A DNA stretch of 64,000 nucleotides from Candidatus Binatia bacterium (GCA_026415395.1 JAOAHD010000003.1:261195-325194), one strand, 5' to 3'; positions 48,340-57,933 are shown, counted from the first letter of the stretch. Notes: a model not told the origin generated them from the sequence alone. Numbers and translations: made by a program.

Positions 48340-49743
48340 ATGCCCATGACTTTGGCCAGATCTTTGCGCGTCCGTAGCATTGGTGTGCTCGCCCTTTTTA
48401 TGCTGGGAGTCCCCGGCCCGGCTCGTTCGTTGAGCTCTGTTCCAGAAAGTTTTTCGTCTGTCGCCAAAGCGGCACGGCCCGTGGTGGTGAACATTTACTC
48501 GATGCGGGTCGTTCGGGTGCCGGGGTCGACTGGCGATCCGGTAGAAGACTTCTTTCGGCAATTCTTCGGACCGGGCCTTCCGTATCGCGCGCAACGACAG
48601 CAAAGTTTGGGCTCCGGGTTCATCATTTCGAGCGACGGATACATCGTCACGAACGCTCACGTCGTCGCCTTGGCGCAGCAGATTCGCGTGCGCTTAGCGA
48701 CACGCGAGGAGTACGACGCGAAGATCGTTGGCGTGGATCAAAAGACCGACATCGCGTTACTAAAGATTCGTCCGAAAGCGCCGCTACCAGCGGCAAAGTT
48801 AGGGGACTCCGACAGTCTTGAAGTCGGTGACTGGGTGGTCGCTGTGGGAAACCCGTTCGGCTTAGCGTCAACGGTTACAGCGGGAATCGTAAGTGCGAAG
48901 GATCGCGTGATTGGTGCAGGGCCATACGATGACTTCATTCAAACCGACGCATCGATCAATCCGGGAAACTCCGGTGGGCCGTTGCTGAATCTTCGGGGCG
49001 AAGTCGTGGGGATCAACTCCGCGATTTTCAGCCGCTCAGGTGGAAGCATCGGCATTGGCTTCGCGATTCCAATTAACCTAGCGAAAAAAGTGATTGACGA
49101 GCTCCGCGAGCACGGGAGAGTGATTCGCGGCTGGCTTGGTGTTTCCATCCAGGATGTGACTGCCGATATGGTGGAAGCCTTCGGCCTGGACCGCCCGCGC
49201 GGGGCACTGGTTGTCGAGGTCGAACCGGGAAGCCCTGCAGATCGAAGCGGGATCCGCCGGGGTGATGTAATCGTGGAATTCAACGGCGTGCCGATCGAAG
49301 AGAGCCGCCAGCTTTCTGCTCGAATCGCCGAACTCCCGGTGGGGCGCTCTGTCGGCGTAGTCCTCTTACGAGACGGCAGAGAGCGCCGCCTTACGGTCAC
49401 CATCGCCGAATCCCTCGAGGAGGGGCAGCTGAGCAGGCCGAGTTCCGCCGCACGCGAGTGGGGTCTTGTCCTTACGGACCTTACTGCGCAATTGGCGGAT
49501 CGTTTTCGCATTCCCCGCAACGTACGTGGTGCGTTGATTCGTGAGATCATCCCGGGCTCGCCCGCTGATCGCAGTGGTTTGCAACCTGGCGACGTGATCC
49601 GCCAGGTTGATCGAACGCCGGTCACGTCGGCAGCCACATGTGAGCGGGCCTTGGCCAGGGCTGGCGACTCCGTTCTCTTGCTGGTCCAGCGCGGGCAAGC
49701 CAGCGGCTACGAGCTTCTGCAGCGCAGCGAGGACGAGCCGTAA
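48340..49743 (+). CDS. degP: Periplasmic HtrA/DegP-type serine protease
   Basis: A 467-aa secreted chaperone-protease. A signal peptide ('VRSIGVLALFMLGVPGPARS') precedes a trypsin-like domain with the triad His107 ('NAHVVAL'), Asp137 ('KTDIALLKI') and Ser211 ('NPGNSGGPLLN'), then two PDZ domains ('GALVVEVEPGSPADRSGIRR' and 'GALIREIIPGSPADRSGL'). It clears misfolded envelope proteins, which fits its position next to tamA/tamB. ATG 48340 is chosen since the upstream frame from 48268 overlaps no ribosome site and would bury the signal. Confidence 0.94.
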   Translation: MPMTLARSLRVRSIGVLALFMLGVPGPARSLSSVPESFSSVAKAARPVVVNIYSMRVVRVPGSTGDPVEDFFRQFFGPGLPYRAQRQQSLGSGFIISSDGYIVTNAHVVALAQQIRVRLATREEYDAKIVGVDQKTDIALLKIRPKAPLPAAKLGDSDSLEVGDWVVAVGNPFGLASTVTAGIVSAKDRVIGAGPYDDFIQTDASINPGNSGGPLLNLRGEVVGINSAIFSRSGGSIGIGFAIPINLAKKVIDELREHGRVIRGWLGVSIQDVTADMVEAFGLDRPRGALVVEVEPGSPADRSGIRRGDVIVEFNGVPIEESRQLSARIAELPVGRSVGVVLLRDGRERRLTVTIAESLEEGQLSRPSSAAREWGLVLTDLTAQLADRFRIPRNVRGALIREIIPGSPADRSGLQPGDVIRQVDRTPVTSAATCERALARAGDSVLLLVQRGQASGYELLQRSEDEP

Positions 49744-49775
49744 GCTGCTGGTCATATGGTCATTGCGCGGGCCAG

Positions 49776-51041
49776 TTAGCGTGTTCGGTGTTCGGGGGCA
49801 TTGACCCCCAACCACAAACCCATAGCGATCAAATAAGCGATTGCCATCGAGAGAAGCGGCACAGACCAGGAGCCGAACGTATCGCGACTCCAACCTACGG
49901 CCACAGAGTTCAACGCTCCGCCGAGGTTACCGAACATGTTCATCGCTCCGGTGACGCTACCGGCATGTTTTCCTCCAACCGCCGAGCACACCGCCCAGGC
50001 CGGTGCCACGCACAGGGCTGCGAAGCCTGCGGCCAGGCTAAGGGCCAGGGCGGCAATCCACGGGCTTGCACTCCAAACTCCCGTGATTGTCCCCACCGCG
50101 GCCAGCGGTAGCCCCAGAAGCGCCGGTAGTCGCCGACCCCAGCGCTCACCCCAGCGCCGCGCCGCTGCATCACTTGCCCAACCTCCACTCGCAACACCCA
50201 CGGCTATGCACAGCAAAGGAAGGGCGGCTAAGTAGCCGGCTTCGACAAAGCGGAAGCCTCTCTCTTCCATCAGGTAGGTGGGAAGCCAAGTGAGGAAAAA
50301 GTACCATCCGTAAATCACCAGAAAGTACATGGCGCAGAGGACGGCAACATTCCGATTCCACAGGGTCGCCCACGTAAAACTGTGCGGAGGTGCCTGCGTC
50401 GTTTGAGCGCCGATCCAGGCCAGTTCGGCTCGGTTTACCCGCGGATGCTCCGAGGGATGCTCGTAGAACAGCCCAAGCCAAACCACCACCCACAGGATTC
50501 CGATTGCGCCAAACACCGCAAACGACCAACGCCAACTCATCACCGTGAGCATGGTGGCGACCAAGGGTTGGCTCAACGCCCCAGCAATTGCGCCTGCCAT
50601 GACCGTGAGCCCAAAAGCACGGCCAGCCTCAGTCGGAGGCAGCCATTGTCGGAAGGCCCGCGCCAACGTAGGCAGCAGACCGGCCTCACCCACTCCGAAA
50701 AGAAACCGCACGGCAACCAGGGACCAAAATCCGACCGCAGCACCGGTGAGCATCGTCATCACCGACCACCAAATGACGATGCGAGCCATCATCAACCGAG
50801 CGCCAAAGCGGTCCGCCAGCCAGCCCCCAGGGATCTCGAACAGCGCGTATGCGAAGGTGAAGGCGCTGAACACGTATCCGAGCTCCGTATCCGTTAGGTG
50901 AATGTCAGCACGGATGCTGGGAGCCGCGACGGCAATACAAACCCGATCCAGGTACGCAACCCCCATCACGGACAGTGCGAGTCCAACCACAACGAATCGA
51001 ACTCGCGTCGGCGTGGGGCCGTCCCTTGGTGCCCGATCCAT
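49776..51041 (-). CDS. Major facilitator superfamily transporter (anion:cation symporter type)
   Basis: A 421-aa transporter with 12 predicted segments. The N-terminal block 'GVAYLDRVCIAVAAPSIRAD' and the loop 2-3 motif 'GWLADRFGARLMM' are as in the ACS/phthalate-permease branch of the MFS, as is 'RFLFGVGEAGLLPTLARAF'. Substrates of that branch are organic anions such as hexuronates and glucarate, but none can be assigned. The start is ATG 51041; a longer frame begins at 51077. Confidence 0.88.
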   Translation of the reverse strand: MDRAPRDGPTPTRVRFVVVGLALSVMGVAYLDRVCIAVAAPSIRADIHLTDTELGYVFSAFTFAYALFEIPGGWLADRFGARLMMARIVIWWSVMTMLTGAAVGFWSLVAVRFLFGVGEAGLLPTLARAFRQWLPPTEAGRAFGLTVMAGAIAGALSQPLVATMLTVMSWRWSFAVFGAIGILWVVVWLGLFYEHPSEHPRVNRAELAWIGAQTTQAPPHSFTWATLWNRNVAVLCAMYFLVIYGWYFFLTWLPTYLMEERGFRFVEAGYLAALPLLCIAVGVASGGWASDAAARRWGERWGRRLPALLGLPLAAVGTITGVWSASPWIAALALSLAAGFAALCVAPAWAVCSAVGGKHAGSVTGAMNMFGNLGGALNSVAVGWSRDTFGSWSVPLLSMAIAYLIAMGLWLGVNAPEHRTR

Positions 51042-51226
51042 GGTGCACGCCAATACCAAGCTGAGGCCGGCAAGCAACCACGAAGCGGCCGCCTCGACCC
51101 GCGAATAGCCTTACCAAGGCCGGCCGTCCGGCTAGAAAGCGAACGGTCGGGTGCGGAAGCAGTCCCGACCGGTGAAAACGCGTTTGCACCCCGCGCCGTC
51201 GGCCCGCCCAGTGAGTAAGCCGGAGC

Positions 51227-51616
51227 TTATTGGTGTGCTGCCGCTCCTTCCCCGCTCTGCGCCTCGGAAAGTACTTTGCGCAGTTCCCGCTTCGTGCGTT
51301 CGTTGAGAATGCCATCGTCTCGAATGCCACGCGAGCGCTGGAAGGCCTGAATGGCGTTGACCGTTACTGCGTCGAGCTTGCCGTTCACCTCACCCAAGTA
51401 TTCTTTGACTTCACGCAACGCGAGTTGAGCCTCGCGAACCTCCTCTTCAGTAACCGGTTGCGAAAGAGCCCGCGCTTGAACATCCGGGATCGACTCCTTG
51501 ATTTTCTCCGCTGCCTCGCGGGCGCGCGCCTCCGTGTCTTGCTGGCAAGCGAGCATAAAGAACGACAAGGCACCGGCCACGAGCCAAAGCTGCATGACGC
51601 CGTTCTTGCTAACCAT
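51227..51616 (-). CDS. Peptidoglycan-binding (PG_binding_1-like) lipoprotein
   Basis: A 129-aa prolipoprotein: 'GALSFFMLACQQ' is a lipobox with the acceptor Cys near residue 24. A helical linker ('EEEVREAQLALREVKEYLG') leads to a domain like the peptidoglycan-binding module ('NGKLDAVTVNAIQAFQRSRG', 'DGILNERTKRELRKVL'). It probably links the membrane to peptidoglycan. ATG 51616 has TGAGG upstream. A GTG start overlapping the hisG stop (51631) is possible. Confidence 0.82.
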   Translation of the reverse strand: MVSKNGVMQLWLVAGALSFFMLACQQDTEARAREAAEKIKESIPDVQARALSQPVTEEEVREAQLALREVKEYLGEVNGKLDAVTVNAIQAFQRSRGIRDDGILNERTKRELRKVLSEAQSGEGAAAHQ

Positions 51617-51627
51617 TCGCTTCGACC

Positions 51628-52536
51628 TCACCCGACAATTTTATTCAGGGGGTACTCGATAATCCCGGTCGCACCCTCGGCGATCAGCCGAGGAATGAGT
51701 TCTCGCACCTCAGCTTCAGGGATCACGCTCTCCACCGCGAACCACTCACGGCCTTCGAGTTTTCCGGTCGGGTAAAGCGGAGATATTGTAGGGGCGGTAA
51801 GGCTTGGGATCAGCGACACGACTTGCTGGAGCCGTTCCTTTGGAACATTCATCTTGATCCCCACCTTGCCCTCGGCCTCGAGAGCTCCCTGCAGAAGCAT
51901 GGCGATTTGTTGGATCTTCGCCTGCTTCCATGGGTCGGACCAAGCTGCCTCGTTAGCAATCAATTGCGGGTTGGACTGAAATAGCTCGCATACGATGCGC
52001 AGGCGGTTTGCTCGGATCGTACTCCCGGTTTCAGTTACCTCCACGATGGCATCCACTAACCCATCGGCAGCTTTGGCCTCGGTGGCTCCCCACGAAAACT
52101 CCACATCGACCGGAATATTCCGTTCGGCAAAAAAGCGGCGCGTGTAGTTCACCAACTCAGTGGCCACTCGCTTGCCGCGGAGGTCCTCCGGCTTCTGCAC
52201 CGGCGAATCCTCCGGCACCACCAGCACCCACCGCGTGGGGCGGAAGCTCGACTTGGAATAGACCAAATCACACACTGTGCGCACCCGCGCGTCGTTTTCC
52301 CGAATCCAATCGACGCCAGTTATGCCTGCGTCCAGCGTGCCGTCTTGAACGTAGCGCGCCATCTCTTGAGCTCGCACCAGCGAGCAGCGAATGCTGGGGT
52401 CGTCGATCGAGGGGAAGTAACTGCGGTCCGACACCGCGATCTTCCATCCGGCGCGACGGAAGAGTTCAACCGTAGCGTCTTGCAGGCTGCCCTTTGGAAT
52501 TCCAAGCTTCAATCGCGGTGCTGCGGTATCGCTCAT
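51628..52536 (-). CDS. hisG: ATP phosphoribosyltransferase, long form
   Basis: First enzyme of histidine synthesis, joining ATP and PRPP. The N-terminal catalytic part has '[20 protein letters not shown]', '[19 protein letters not shown]' and '[20 protein letters not shown]', which binds the PRPP phosphate. The extra C-terminal HisG_C domain (about 215-302, '[20 protein letters not shown]') makes it the self-sufficient long form that senses histidine without HisZ. The 302-aa length fits. Confidence 0.95.
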   Translation of the reverse strand: MSDTAAPRLKLGIPKGSLQDATVELFRRAGWKIAVSDRSYFPSIDDPSIRCSLVRAQEMARYVQDGTLDAGITGVDWIRENDARVRTVCDLVYSKSSFRPTRWVLVVPEDSPVQKPEDLRGKRVATELVNYTRRFFAERNIPVDVEFSWGATEAKAADGLVDAIVEVTETGSTIRANRLRIVCELFQSNPQLIANEAAWSDPWKQAKIQQIAMLLQGALEAEGKVGIKMNVPKERLQQVVSLIPSLTAPTISPLYPTGKLEGREWFAVESVIPEAEVRELIPRLIAEGATGIIEYPLNKIVG

Positions 52537-52554
52537 GGGCTCAACCCTATCGAA

Positions 52555-52938
52555 TCACTTTGGTTGCCGGTAAAGCTCTCCCGGGTCCACCACTCGCTCT
52601 TCCACGACCTCCCATCGGTCGTCCACCCGTTTGCGGAAGAAACAACTCGGATACCCTTCATGGCAAGCGGCGCCGCCGTGTTGACGCACCTTGAGTAACA
52701 CCGCATCGCGATCGCAGTCGATCCGAATCTCTTTGACCTCTTGAACATGGCCCGAGCTCTCGCCCTTGACCCACAACTGGTTTCGCGACGTGCTCCAGTA
52801 GCACGCTCTGCCCGTCGCCAACGTTGCTTCCCAAGCCTCGCGGTTCATGTAAGCGACCATCAGCACTTCGCCACTCTCGGCATCTTGAGTAACGACCACA
52901 ACGAGGCCGCCACGCTTTGCAAAGTCGGGCTCGATGTT
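52555..52938 (-). CDS. hisI: Phosphoribosyl-AMP cyclohydrolase
   Basis: Opens the adenine ring of PR-AMP in histidine synthesis. The 127 aa include '[20 protein letters not shown]', '[20 protein letters not shown]', the zinc/magnesium site '[13 protein letters not shown]' and '[12 protein letters not shown]' (Cys ligands). There is no fused HisE domain. It precedes hisG with an 18-bp gap and is divergent from lpxD. ATG 52938 is the family start; a longer frame begins at 52995. Confidence 0.94.
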   Translation of the reverse strand, partial: NIEPDFAKRGGLVVVVTQDAESGEVLMVAYMNREAWEATLATGRACYWSTSRNQLWVKGESSGHVQEVKEIRIDCDRDAVLLKVRQHGGAACHEGYPSCFFRKRVDDRWEVVEERVVDPGELYRQPK

Positions 52939-53082
52939 CATGAAGCTGCGTTTGCTAACACACCGCCTGAAACACGGCAACGCGTTAGGCCCCATCCAAC
53001 CAATCGGGGCTGGTGCCGGCTGGCAGGTTTGCTCCCTGTGGGCATGGGGCTAATGTGCCTAGCACATGACGAGGAGAGAAGG

Positions 53083-54135
53083 ATGAGACTGGACGAAATT
53101 GCGCTTCGCATTGGGTGTGAGCTGCGCGGCGCCGGCGACGTAGAGATCCATAGGATTATGCCGATTCAAGAGGCGGGGCCGGGCGACCTGACTTTTCTCG
53201 CCAACCCCAAGTACCGCCGCTATCTGGCGTCGACGAAGGCCTCCGCTGTCATTCTCCACCGCAACGAACCGGAGATCCCCCTGCCCTCACTTCGTGCGGA
53301 TGACCCTTATGAAGCGTTTGCGCGGGCGGTCGACTTGTTTTTCACCCCGGTGCCAACTTGGGAAGGCATTCACCCAACAGCCGTGATCCATCCATCGGCG
53401 GAGCTTGGTCCGGACTGCACCATTGGCCCCTACTGTGTCATCGGCCCGGGGGTAACGCTCGGCGCCCGCGGAAGGCTCGAAGCTCACGTGGTGCTGTACC
53501 CCGAGGTGAAGATCGGCGACGACTTTCACGCTCATAGCCACGTCGTGGTGCGCGAGCGGGTCATCATTGGCCACCGGGTGACACTGCAACCGGGCTGCGT
53601 GATTGGCGGCGACGGTTTCGGCTTCGTGCTGTCGCCCGACGGGGTAGCCCGCCGCATCACCCAAGCGGGCACGGTGATTCTCGAGGATGATGTGGAGGTC
53701 GGAGCGAACACCACGATCGACCGCGCGGCAATCGGCGCCACGCGCGTGCGTCGCGGTGCAAAGCTCGACAATCTCGTCATGGTTGCTCACGGGTGCACGA
53801 TTGGTGAGGGGACAGCCATTGCCGCGCAAACCGGATTGTCGGGCAGCACCCAAGTGGGTCGATTCGTCCGCCTCGGAGGTCAGGTGGGTGCTGCCGGGCA
53901 TCTTTCGATCGGCGATGGCGCACAGGTGGCCGCTCAGTCGGGAGTTCATAATGATGTCCCTGCCGGGGCAACCTACGGAGGGACTCCGGCGGTAGAGATC
54001 CGGCAGTGGCGCAGGAAGCACGCAGCGCTGCAGCGCTTGCCCGAGGCGCTGCAGCGGTTACGACGCTTAGAACGCCAAATGGAGGTACTGGTTGCACGCG
54101 CCGGAAGATTTGATGACGGCAGGGAGGAAGAATGA
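53083..54135 (+). CDS. lpxD: UDP-3-O-acylglucosamine N-acyltransferase
   Basis: Third enzyme of lipid A synthesis, adding an N-linked acyl chain. The N-terminal uridine-binding part has 'GPGDLTFLANPKYRRYLAST'. A left-handed beta-helix of hexapeptide repeats (about 100-310) contains 'GGDGFGFV' and the catalytic His region 'KLDNLVMVAHGCTIGEGTAI'. The C-terminal helix ends the 350-aa protein. ATG 53083 has GAGGAGAGAAGG upstream. An in-frame extension to 52741 overlaps hisI and is rejected. Confidence 0.95.
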   Translation: MRLDEIALRIGCELRGAGDVEIHRIMPIQEAGPGDLTFLANPKYRRYLASTKASAVILHRNEPEIPLPSLRADDPYEAFARAVDLFFTPVPTWEGIHPTAVIHPSAELGPDCTIGPYCVIGPGVTLGARGRLEAHVVLYPEVKIGDDFHAHSHVVVRERVIIGHRVTLQPGCVIGGDGFGFVLSPDGVARRITQAGTVILEDDVEVGANTTIDRAAIGATRVRRGAKLDNLVMVAHGCTIGEGTAIAAQTGLSGSTQVGRFVRLGGQVGAAGHLSIGDGAQVAAQSGVHNDVPAGATYGGTPAVEIRQWRRKHAALQRLPEALQRLRRLERQMEVLVARAGRFDDGREEE

Positions 54136-54908
54136 TCGAAGTCGTCCCGATCCCCCAACTCGTGGACAACTACGCGTACCTCGTCATTGATCCCAAAACG
54201 AAAAAAGCGGCGGTGATCGATTGTGCTGAGGCCGGCCCCGTGCTGGAGGAGGTGCGCAAACGAGACGTCCAAGTCACGGCACTGTTGCCGACACACCACC
54301 ATTACGATCACGTCGGCGGGCACGAGGAGTTTTTGCGAACGTTCCCAGTCGATGTGTATGCATACGTAGGACAGCGGTCGCGCATCCCTGGGTGCACCCG
54401 CGAAGTTTCCGAGGGTGACGAGATTCGAATTGGAGCCCTGATCACGAGCGTGATCTTCATTCCTGCCCACACAACCGGTCACGTTGCCTACCACTTCCCG
54501 GGCGAGAAGGTGGTGTTCACCGGAGACACCTTGTTCGTTGCCGGGTGCGGTCGCCTATTCGAAGGCGACGCAGCGACGATGATGGCTTCCCTACAAAAGC
54601 TGGCATCACTTCCGGATGACACGAAGGTCTACTGTGGGCACGAATACAGCCAGAAGAATCTAGAATTTGCCTTGCAGCTCGAGCCTCGGAACCAGGCGTT
54701 ACAGCAAAAGTACCAACGGGTACTCACGCTACGCCAGCAGGGTCTGCCAACGGTGCCCAGTACTATCGCCGAAGAGAAAGCCACAAATCCCTTTCTGCGC
54801 TGGCACAGTGCCGAGTTGCAAGCTTCCCTGCGACAAGTCGACCCGAATCTGCCGTTAGAGCCCGTCGCAATCTTCGCCAAAGTACGGTCGTTGAAGGACG
54901 CCTATTAG
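54132..54908 (+). CDS. gloB: Hydroxyacylglutathione hydrolase (glyoxalase II)
   Basis: Metallo-beta-lactamase-fold thioesterase of methylglyoxal detoxification. It has the metal motif THHHYDH in 'LLPTHHHYDHVGGHEEF', 'FTGDTLFVAGCGRLFEGDA' and 'VYCGHEYSQKNLEFAL', plus the C-terminal HAGH domain ('TNPFLRWHSAELQASL'). Length (258 aa) matches GloB. Its start overlaps the lpxD stop (ATGA), so the two are co-translated. Confidence 0.94.
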   Translation: MIEVVPIPQLVDNYAYLVIDPKTKKAAVIDCAEAGPVLEEVRKRDVQVTALLPTHHHYDHVGGHEEFLRTFPVDVYAYVGQRSRIPGCTREVSEGDEIRIGALITSVIFIPAHTTGHVAYHFPGEKVVFTGDTLFVAGCGRLFEGDAATMMASLQKLASLPDDTKVYCGHEYSQKNLEFALQLEPRNQALQQKYQRVLTLRQQGLPTVPSTIAEEKATNPFLRWHSAELQASLRQVDPNLPLEPVAIFAKVRSLKDAY

Positions 54909-55031
54909 TGCGCGTCCGGCTTCCACTGGAGGCCGTGACACACGTTCCGAGCGGAGCATCATGGACGAAGGTAGAAACGCGCCGTCGAGTTGCATTGGCG
55001 GAGAGGTGCCTTTAGGTAGTCACAAATCGGT

Positions 55032-55937
55032 ATGAGAGCACAGCCCACGCGCTACGACGAACTCGAGCACATTATCGACGCGGTAACGGCGAGCTACGAC
55101 GGGACTCACGAAATCGACAGCTTGGAAACAGCCGCCCTGCCGAACCGACGTGCCGTCATCGACGCACTCCACCACCTCAAGCATGTCATCTACATGGGCT
55201 TTTATACGCTGCGTCCACTCACGCGTGGCAACCTGCGCTATGCCATCAGTGAGCATCTGCACCCGGCTTACGAAATTTTGGTGGAACAGATCGGGCGTGC
55301 CCAAACTTGGGAACGCATGTGTTCGCGTGAAACCGTCCCACGTGACCCAGGCTGGGCCGAAGAAGTCGTCCTCAGGCTCCTGCGAAAACTCCCCGAACTG
55401 CGTGACCTCTTGAACCTCGACGTACTCGCAGCCTTTGCAGGCGACCCTGCGGCCAAAAGCGTGGAAGAAGTCGTCTTCAGTTACCCTGCCATCCAGGCGA
55501 TTACGACGCACCGCATCGCTCACGAGCTTTACCTCGAGCAGGTGCCCATGATCCCACGCATTCTCTCGGAGTACGCCCACAGCGAGACTGGCATTGACAT
55601 TCACCCAGGAGCGACAATCGGGAAGAGCTTTTTTATCGACCACGGGACTGGAGTGGTCATCGGAGAGACGTGCGTCATCGGCAACAACGTGAAAATCTAC
55701 CAAGGGGTTACCCTCGGCGCGTTGAGCGTGCCGCGGGATGCCGACGGAGTGTTGCTTCGGAACCGGAAGCGACACCCGACGATTGAAGATAACGTCACGA
55801 TCTACTCGGGAGCGACGATCCTCGGAGGCGACACCGTCATCGGCGAGGGATCCATCATTGGCGGGAACCTGTGGATCGTCGAGTCCGTGCCCCCGCACAG
55901 TCGCTTGACTCGAGAAACGCATCCGCAACACCGTTGA
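55032..55937 (+). CDS. cysE: Serine O-acetyltransferase
   Basis: Makes O-acetylserine for cysteine synthesis. The 301-aa protein has a long helical N-terminal domain (about 1-180) and a left-handed beta-helix with 'DIHPGATIGKSFFIDHGTGV', 'GNNVKIYQGVTLGALSVPR' and 'VTIYSGATILGGDTVIGEGS'. The catalytic His/Asp lie in the HPGATIG and DHGTG blocks. The length and N-terminus resemble the plasmid-type/EpsC-like SATs rather than E. coli CysE. The ATG is chosen by family alignment and the ribosome site is poor. Confidence 0.93.
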   Translation: MRAQPTRYDELEHIIDAVTASYDGTHEIDSLETAALPNRRAVIDALHHLKHVIYMGFYTLRPLTRGNLRYAISEHLHPAYEILVEQIGRAQTWERMCSRETVPRDPGWAEEVVLRLLRKLPELRDLLNLDVLAAFAGDPAAKSVEEVVFSYPAIQAITTHRIAHELYLEQVPMIPRILSEYAHSETGIDIHPGATIGKSFFIDHGTGVVIGETCVIGNNVKIYQGVTLGALSVPRDADGVLLRNRKRHPTIEDNVTIYSGATILGGDTVIGEGSIIGGNLWIVESVPPHSRLTRETHPQHR

Positions 55938-56079
55938 AGGCCGAGGTGGTCTCGCTGCTCGTGGGTAGGCGCCCCAACGCCAACCAGCAGGCCGACGCGC
56001 TGCTCAAGTGTGCGCTAAGCAATCGCTACACATCGCCGCCCCGCTCGTTTCGTGCTGCAGGTGGTAGTATGGGCGCGGT

Positions 56080-56565
56080 ATGTGCACCCGACGATTGCCG
56101 TTTTTTGCAACAGGCCTGTGGGCATCCCTGTGCGCGACGTCGGTCATCCTCAGTGGTTGCTCGACGAGGAACGAAATATTCCAGGCGCAAAGCCAGCTTC
56201 TTGTCGCCCGGCCGAACTCTGCCTCCACGATCAGCGCCTTGCTGGACGACGCCACCCACAATTGGACCGACAAGCCCATCGAGGCACGGGAACTGTGTTC
56301 GCTTGGGCGTGCCACGGTGCAGCTCGTGCGCATTCTGGGCGCTGAAGAACCGCACGATCATCCGGATCACGACCTGCTGGTCGTGCTGCTTCGTGGCGGA
56401 GGCTCGATGGCCCTGGCCGATCGCACCGTTCCACTGCAAGCGGGCGATGTGGTCGTTATCGAACATGGTGCTCGGCACGCGTTTCGGAACCATCACCGAG
56501 GCGGCTCTCTTGCCCTAGTTGTCCGGCTCAGCCCTGCTGCTGGTGGGGAGCCGTCAATCCGTTGA
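56080..56565 (+). CDS. Cupin-domain lipoprotein
   Basis: A 161-aa prolipoprotein with lipobox 'SVILSGCSTR' and a C-terminal small cupin. The metal-binding cupin motif is 'HDHPDHDLLVVLLRGGGSM' (His-rich) and the second motif is 'LQAGDVVVIEHGARHAF'. It is exported to the periplasmic face or outer membrane. Cupin lipoproteins of this size have no fixed function, and metal-dependent binding or dioxygenase-like activity is possible. The 3' end overlaps the upstream frame of the next gene. Confidence 0.78.
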   Translation: MCTRRLPFFATGLWASLCATSVILSGCSTRNEIFQAQSQLLVARPNSASTISALLDDATHNWTDKPIEARELCSLGRATVQLVRILGAEEPHDHPDHDLLVVLLRGGGSMALADRTVPLQAGDVVVIEHGARHAFRNHHRGGSLALVVRLSPAAGGEPSIR

Positions 56566-56611
56566 TGCGCTAAGGTCGTTGGCTAGTGTTGGAGCGGAAA
56601 GGGTTCGCTTG

Positions 56612-57247
56612 ATGGCCATTCGGATTACGCGAGTGTACACCCGAACAGGTGACCAAGGGGAAACCGCCCTCGTTGGAGGCAAACGAGTCCCGAAGGATAC
56701 CGCGCGAATCGAGGCCTACGGTACGCTCGACGAGTTGAACGCAGTGCTCGGCATTGCTCGCACATTCAACAGCGAAACGCAGCCGGTGCCAGTACGTGAA
56801 CGTGTGGAAGCGATTCTCAAGCAACTGCAAAATGAGCTATTCGACCTCGGGAGTGAACTCGCAACGCCCCCGGAAGCCCATCACAGCGAGATGTTTCGCG
56901 TGAGCGAACGCGAAGTAACCGCACTGGAGAAAATGTTGGACAGTTTGCAGACGGACCTGGAGCCGCTTCGGTCCTTCATTTTACCCGGCGGAGGAAAGGT
57001 CAGCGCCTTTTTGCATCAAGCACGCACGGTGTGCCGCCGTGCCGAGCGTCTGGTATTACGGCTGAGCCGAGAAGAGGACATTGGCCCTTGGCCACTTCGG
57101 TATCTCAACCGACTGAGCGACCTCTTGTTCGTACTCGCTCGCTGGGTGGCAAAGCAGACTGGCGAGCCGGAGTTTCTCTGGGAGCGCGGCTTACAGCCTC
57201 GGGCGAAGAACCGTCCCGCAAAGACCGAAAAGGGGGAATCAGAGTGA
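56612..57247 (+). CDS. Cob(I)alamin adenosyltransferase, PduO type
   Basis: Makes adenosylcobalamin from cob(I)alamin and ATP. The N-terminal ATP-binding motif 'RVYTRTGDQGETALVGGKRV' and 'AYGTLDELNAVLGIAR' are diagnostic, as are 'SFILPGGGKVSAFLHQARTV' and the final 'YLNRLSDLLFVLARW'. The 211 aa fit the PduO/CobA2 family. It implies use of B12-dependent enzymes elsewhere in the genome. ATG 56612 is preferred over the longer frame from 56519. Confidence 0.94.
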   Translation: MAIRITRVYTRTGDQGETALVGGKRVPKDTARIEAYGTLDELNAVLGIARTFNSETQPVPVRERVEAILKQLQNELFDLGSELATPPEAHHSEMFRVSEREVTALEKMLDSLQTDLEPLRSFILPGGGKVSAFLHQARTVCRRAERLVLRLSREEDIGPWPLRYLNRLSDLLFVLARWVAKQTGEPEFLWERGLQPRAKNRPAKTEKGESE

Positions 57248-57933
57248 CACAATCGACATTGTATCTCCGGCAACTCGAACTCGGTCCGATGGAAAACTTT
57301 GTATACATTGTCGGGGACCGAGCCACGCGCAAGGTTGCGCTGGTCGATCCTGCGTGGGACATTGATGCGATCGTCGCAGAGTTGGAAGAGCACGAACTCG
57401 ATCCAGTTGCGATCTTGATCACGCACTTTCACCCGGACCATCTGGGCGGCAACCTGTTCGGCCACCACATTGCCGGAGCTGCTGAGTTTCTCCAACGCAA
57501 CTACCCGTTGAAGGTCTACCTCCACAAAGCGGAGGTCGACTACGCCCAGCGCATCGCCGGGCTGTCGAGTTCGGATTTGGTGCCGACCGAGGGCGGGGAT
57601 ACTCTTCAGGTGGGTAACGTGAACATCCGCTTTCTCCACACTCCCGGACACACGCCGGGGTCGCAATGCTTTCTCGTGGAGAACTCTCTGATTTCCGGCG
57701 ACACGCTGTTCATTGGGAGCTGTGGGCGTGTGGATCTCCCCGGTAGTGATCCCGCGCAAATGTACGACAGCCTGGTGAACAAGCTCGCCGCCCTTCCCGA
57801 GGAGACCATTCTCTATCCCGGGCACAACTACGCTTCAGAGCGAAGCTCGACAATCGGCAAGGAAAAACGGTCCAATCTCTACCTCCGTTTCCAGCGGCTC
57901 GAGGACTTTTTGCGCTTCATGGGATACGCATGA
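57244..57933 (+). CDS. MBL-fold hydrolase (glyoxalase II / persulfide-dioxygenase-like)
   Basis: A 229-aa metallo-beta-lactamase-fold enzyme with the THxHxDH metal motif in 'ILITHFHPDHLGGN', 'FLHTPGHTPGSQCFLVENS', 'SGDTLFIGSCGRVDLPGSD' and 'ILYPGHNYASERSSTIGKEK'. The last block resembles ETHE1-like enzymes (YPAHDY), but the short C-terminus lacks the HAGH domain. It could be a thioesterase or a persulfide dioxygenase. The GTG start overlaps the previous stop (GTGA). It is the second such enzyme within 4 kb of gloB. Confidence 0.88.
   Translation: MTQSTLYLRQLELGPMENFVYIVGDRATRKVALVDPAWDIDAIVAELEEHELDPVAILITHFHPDHLGGNLFGHHIAGAAEFLQRNYPLKVYLHKAEVDYAQRIAGLSSSDLVPTEGGDTLQVGNVNIRFLHTPGHTPGSQCFLVENSLISGDTLFIGSCGRVDLPGSDPAQMYDSLVNKLAALPEETILYPGHNYASERSSTIGKEKRSNLYLRFQRLEDFLRFMGYA

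Noticed and set aside
55020-55931. A 303-codon open frame on the minus strand covering all of cysE
   Set aside because: It is an antisense shadow produced by high-GC codon bias; the plus-strand protein has complete serine acetyltransferase motifs and the antisense product resembles nothing.
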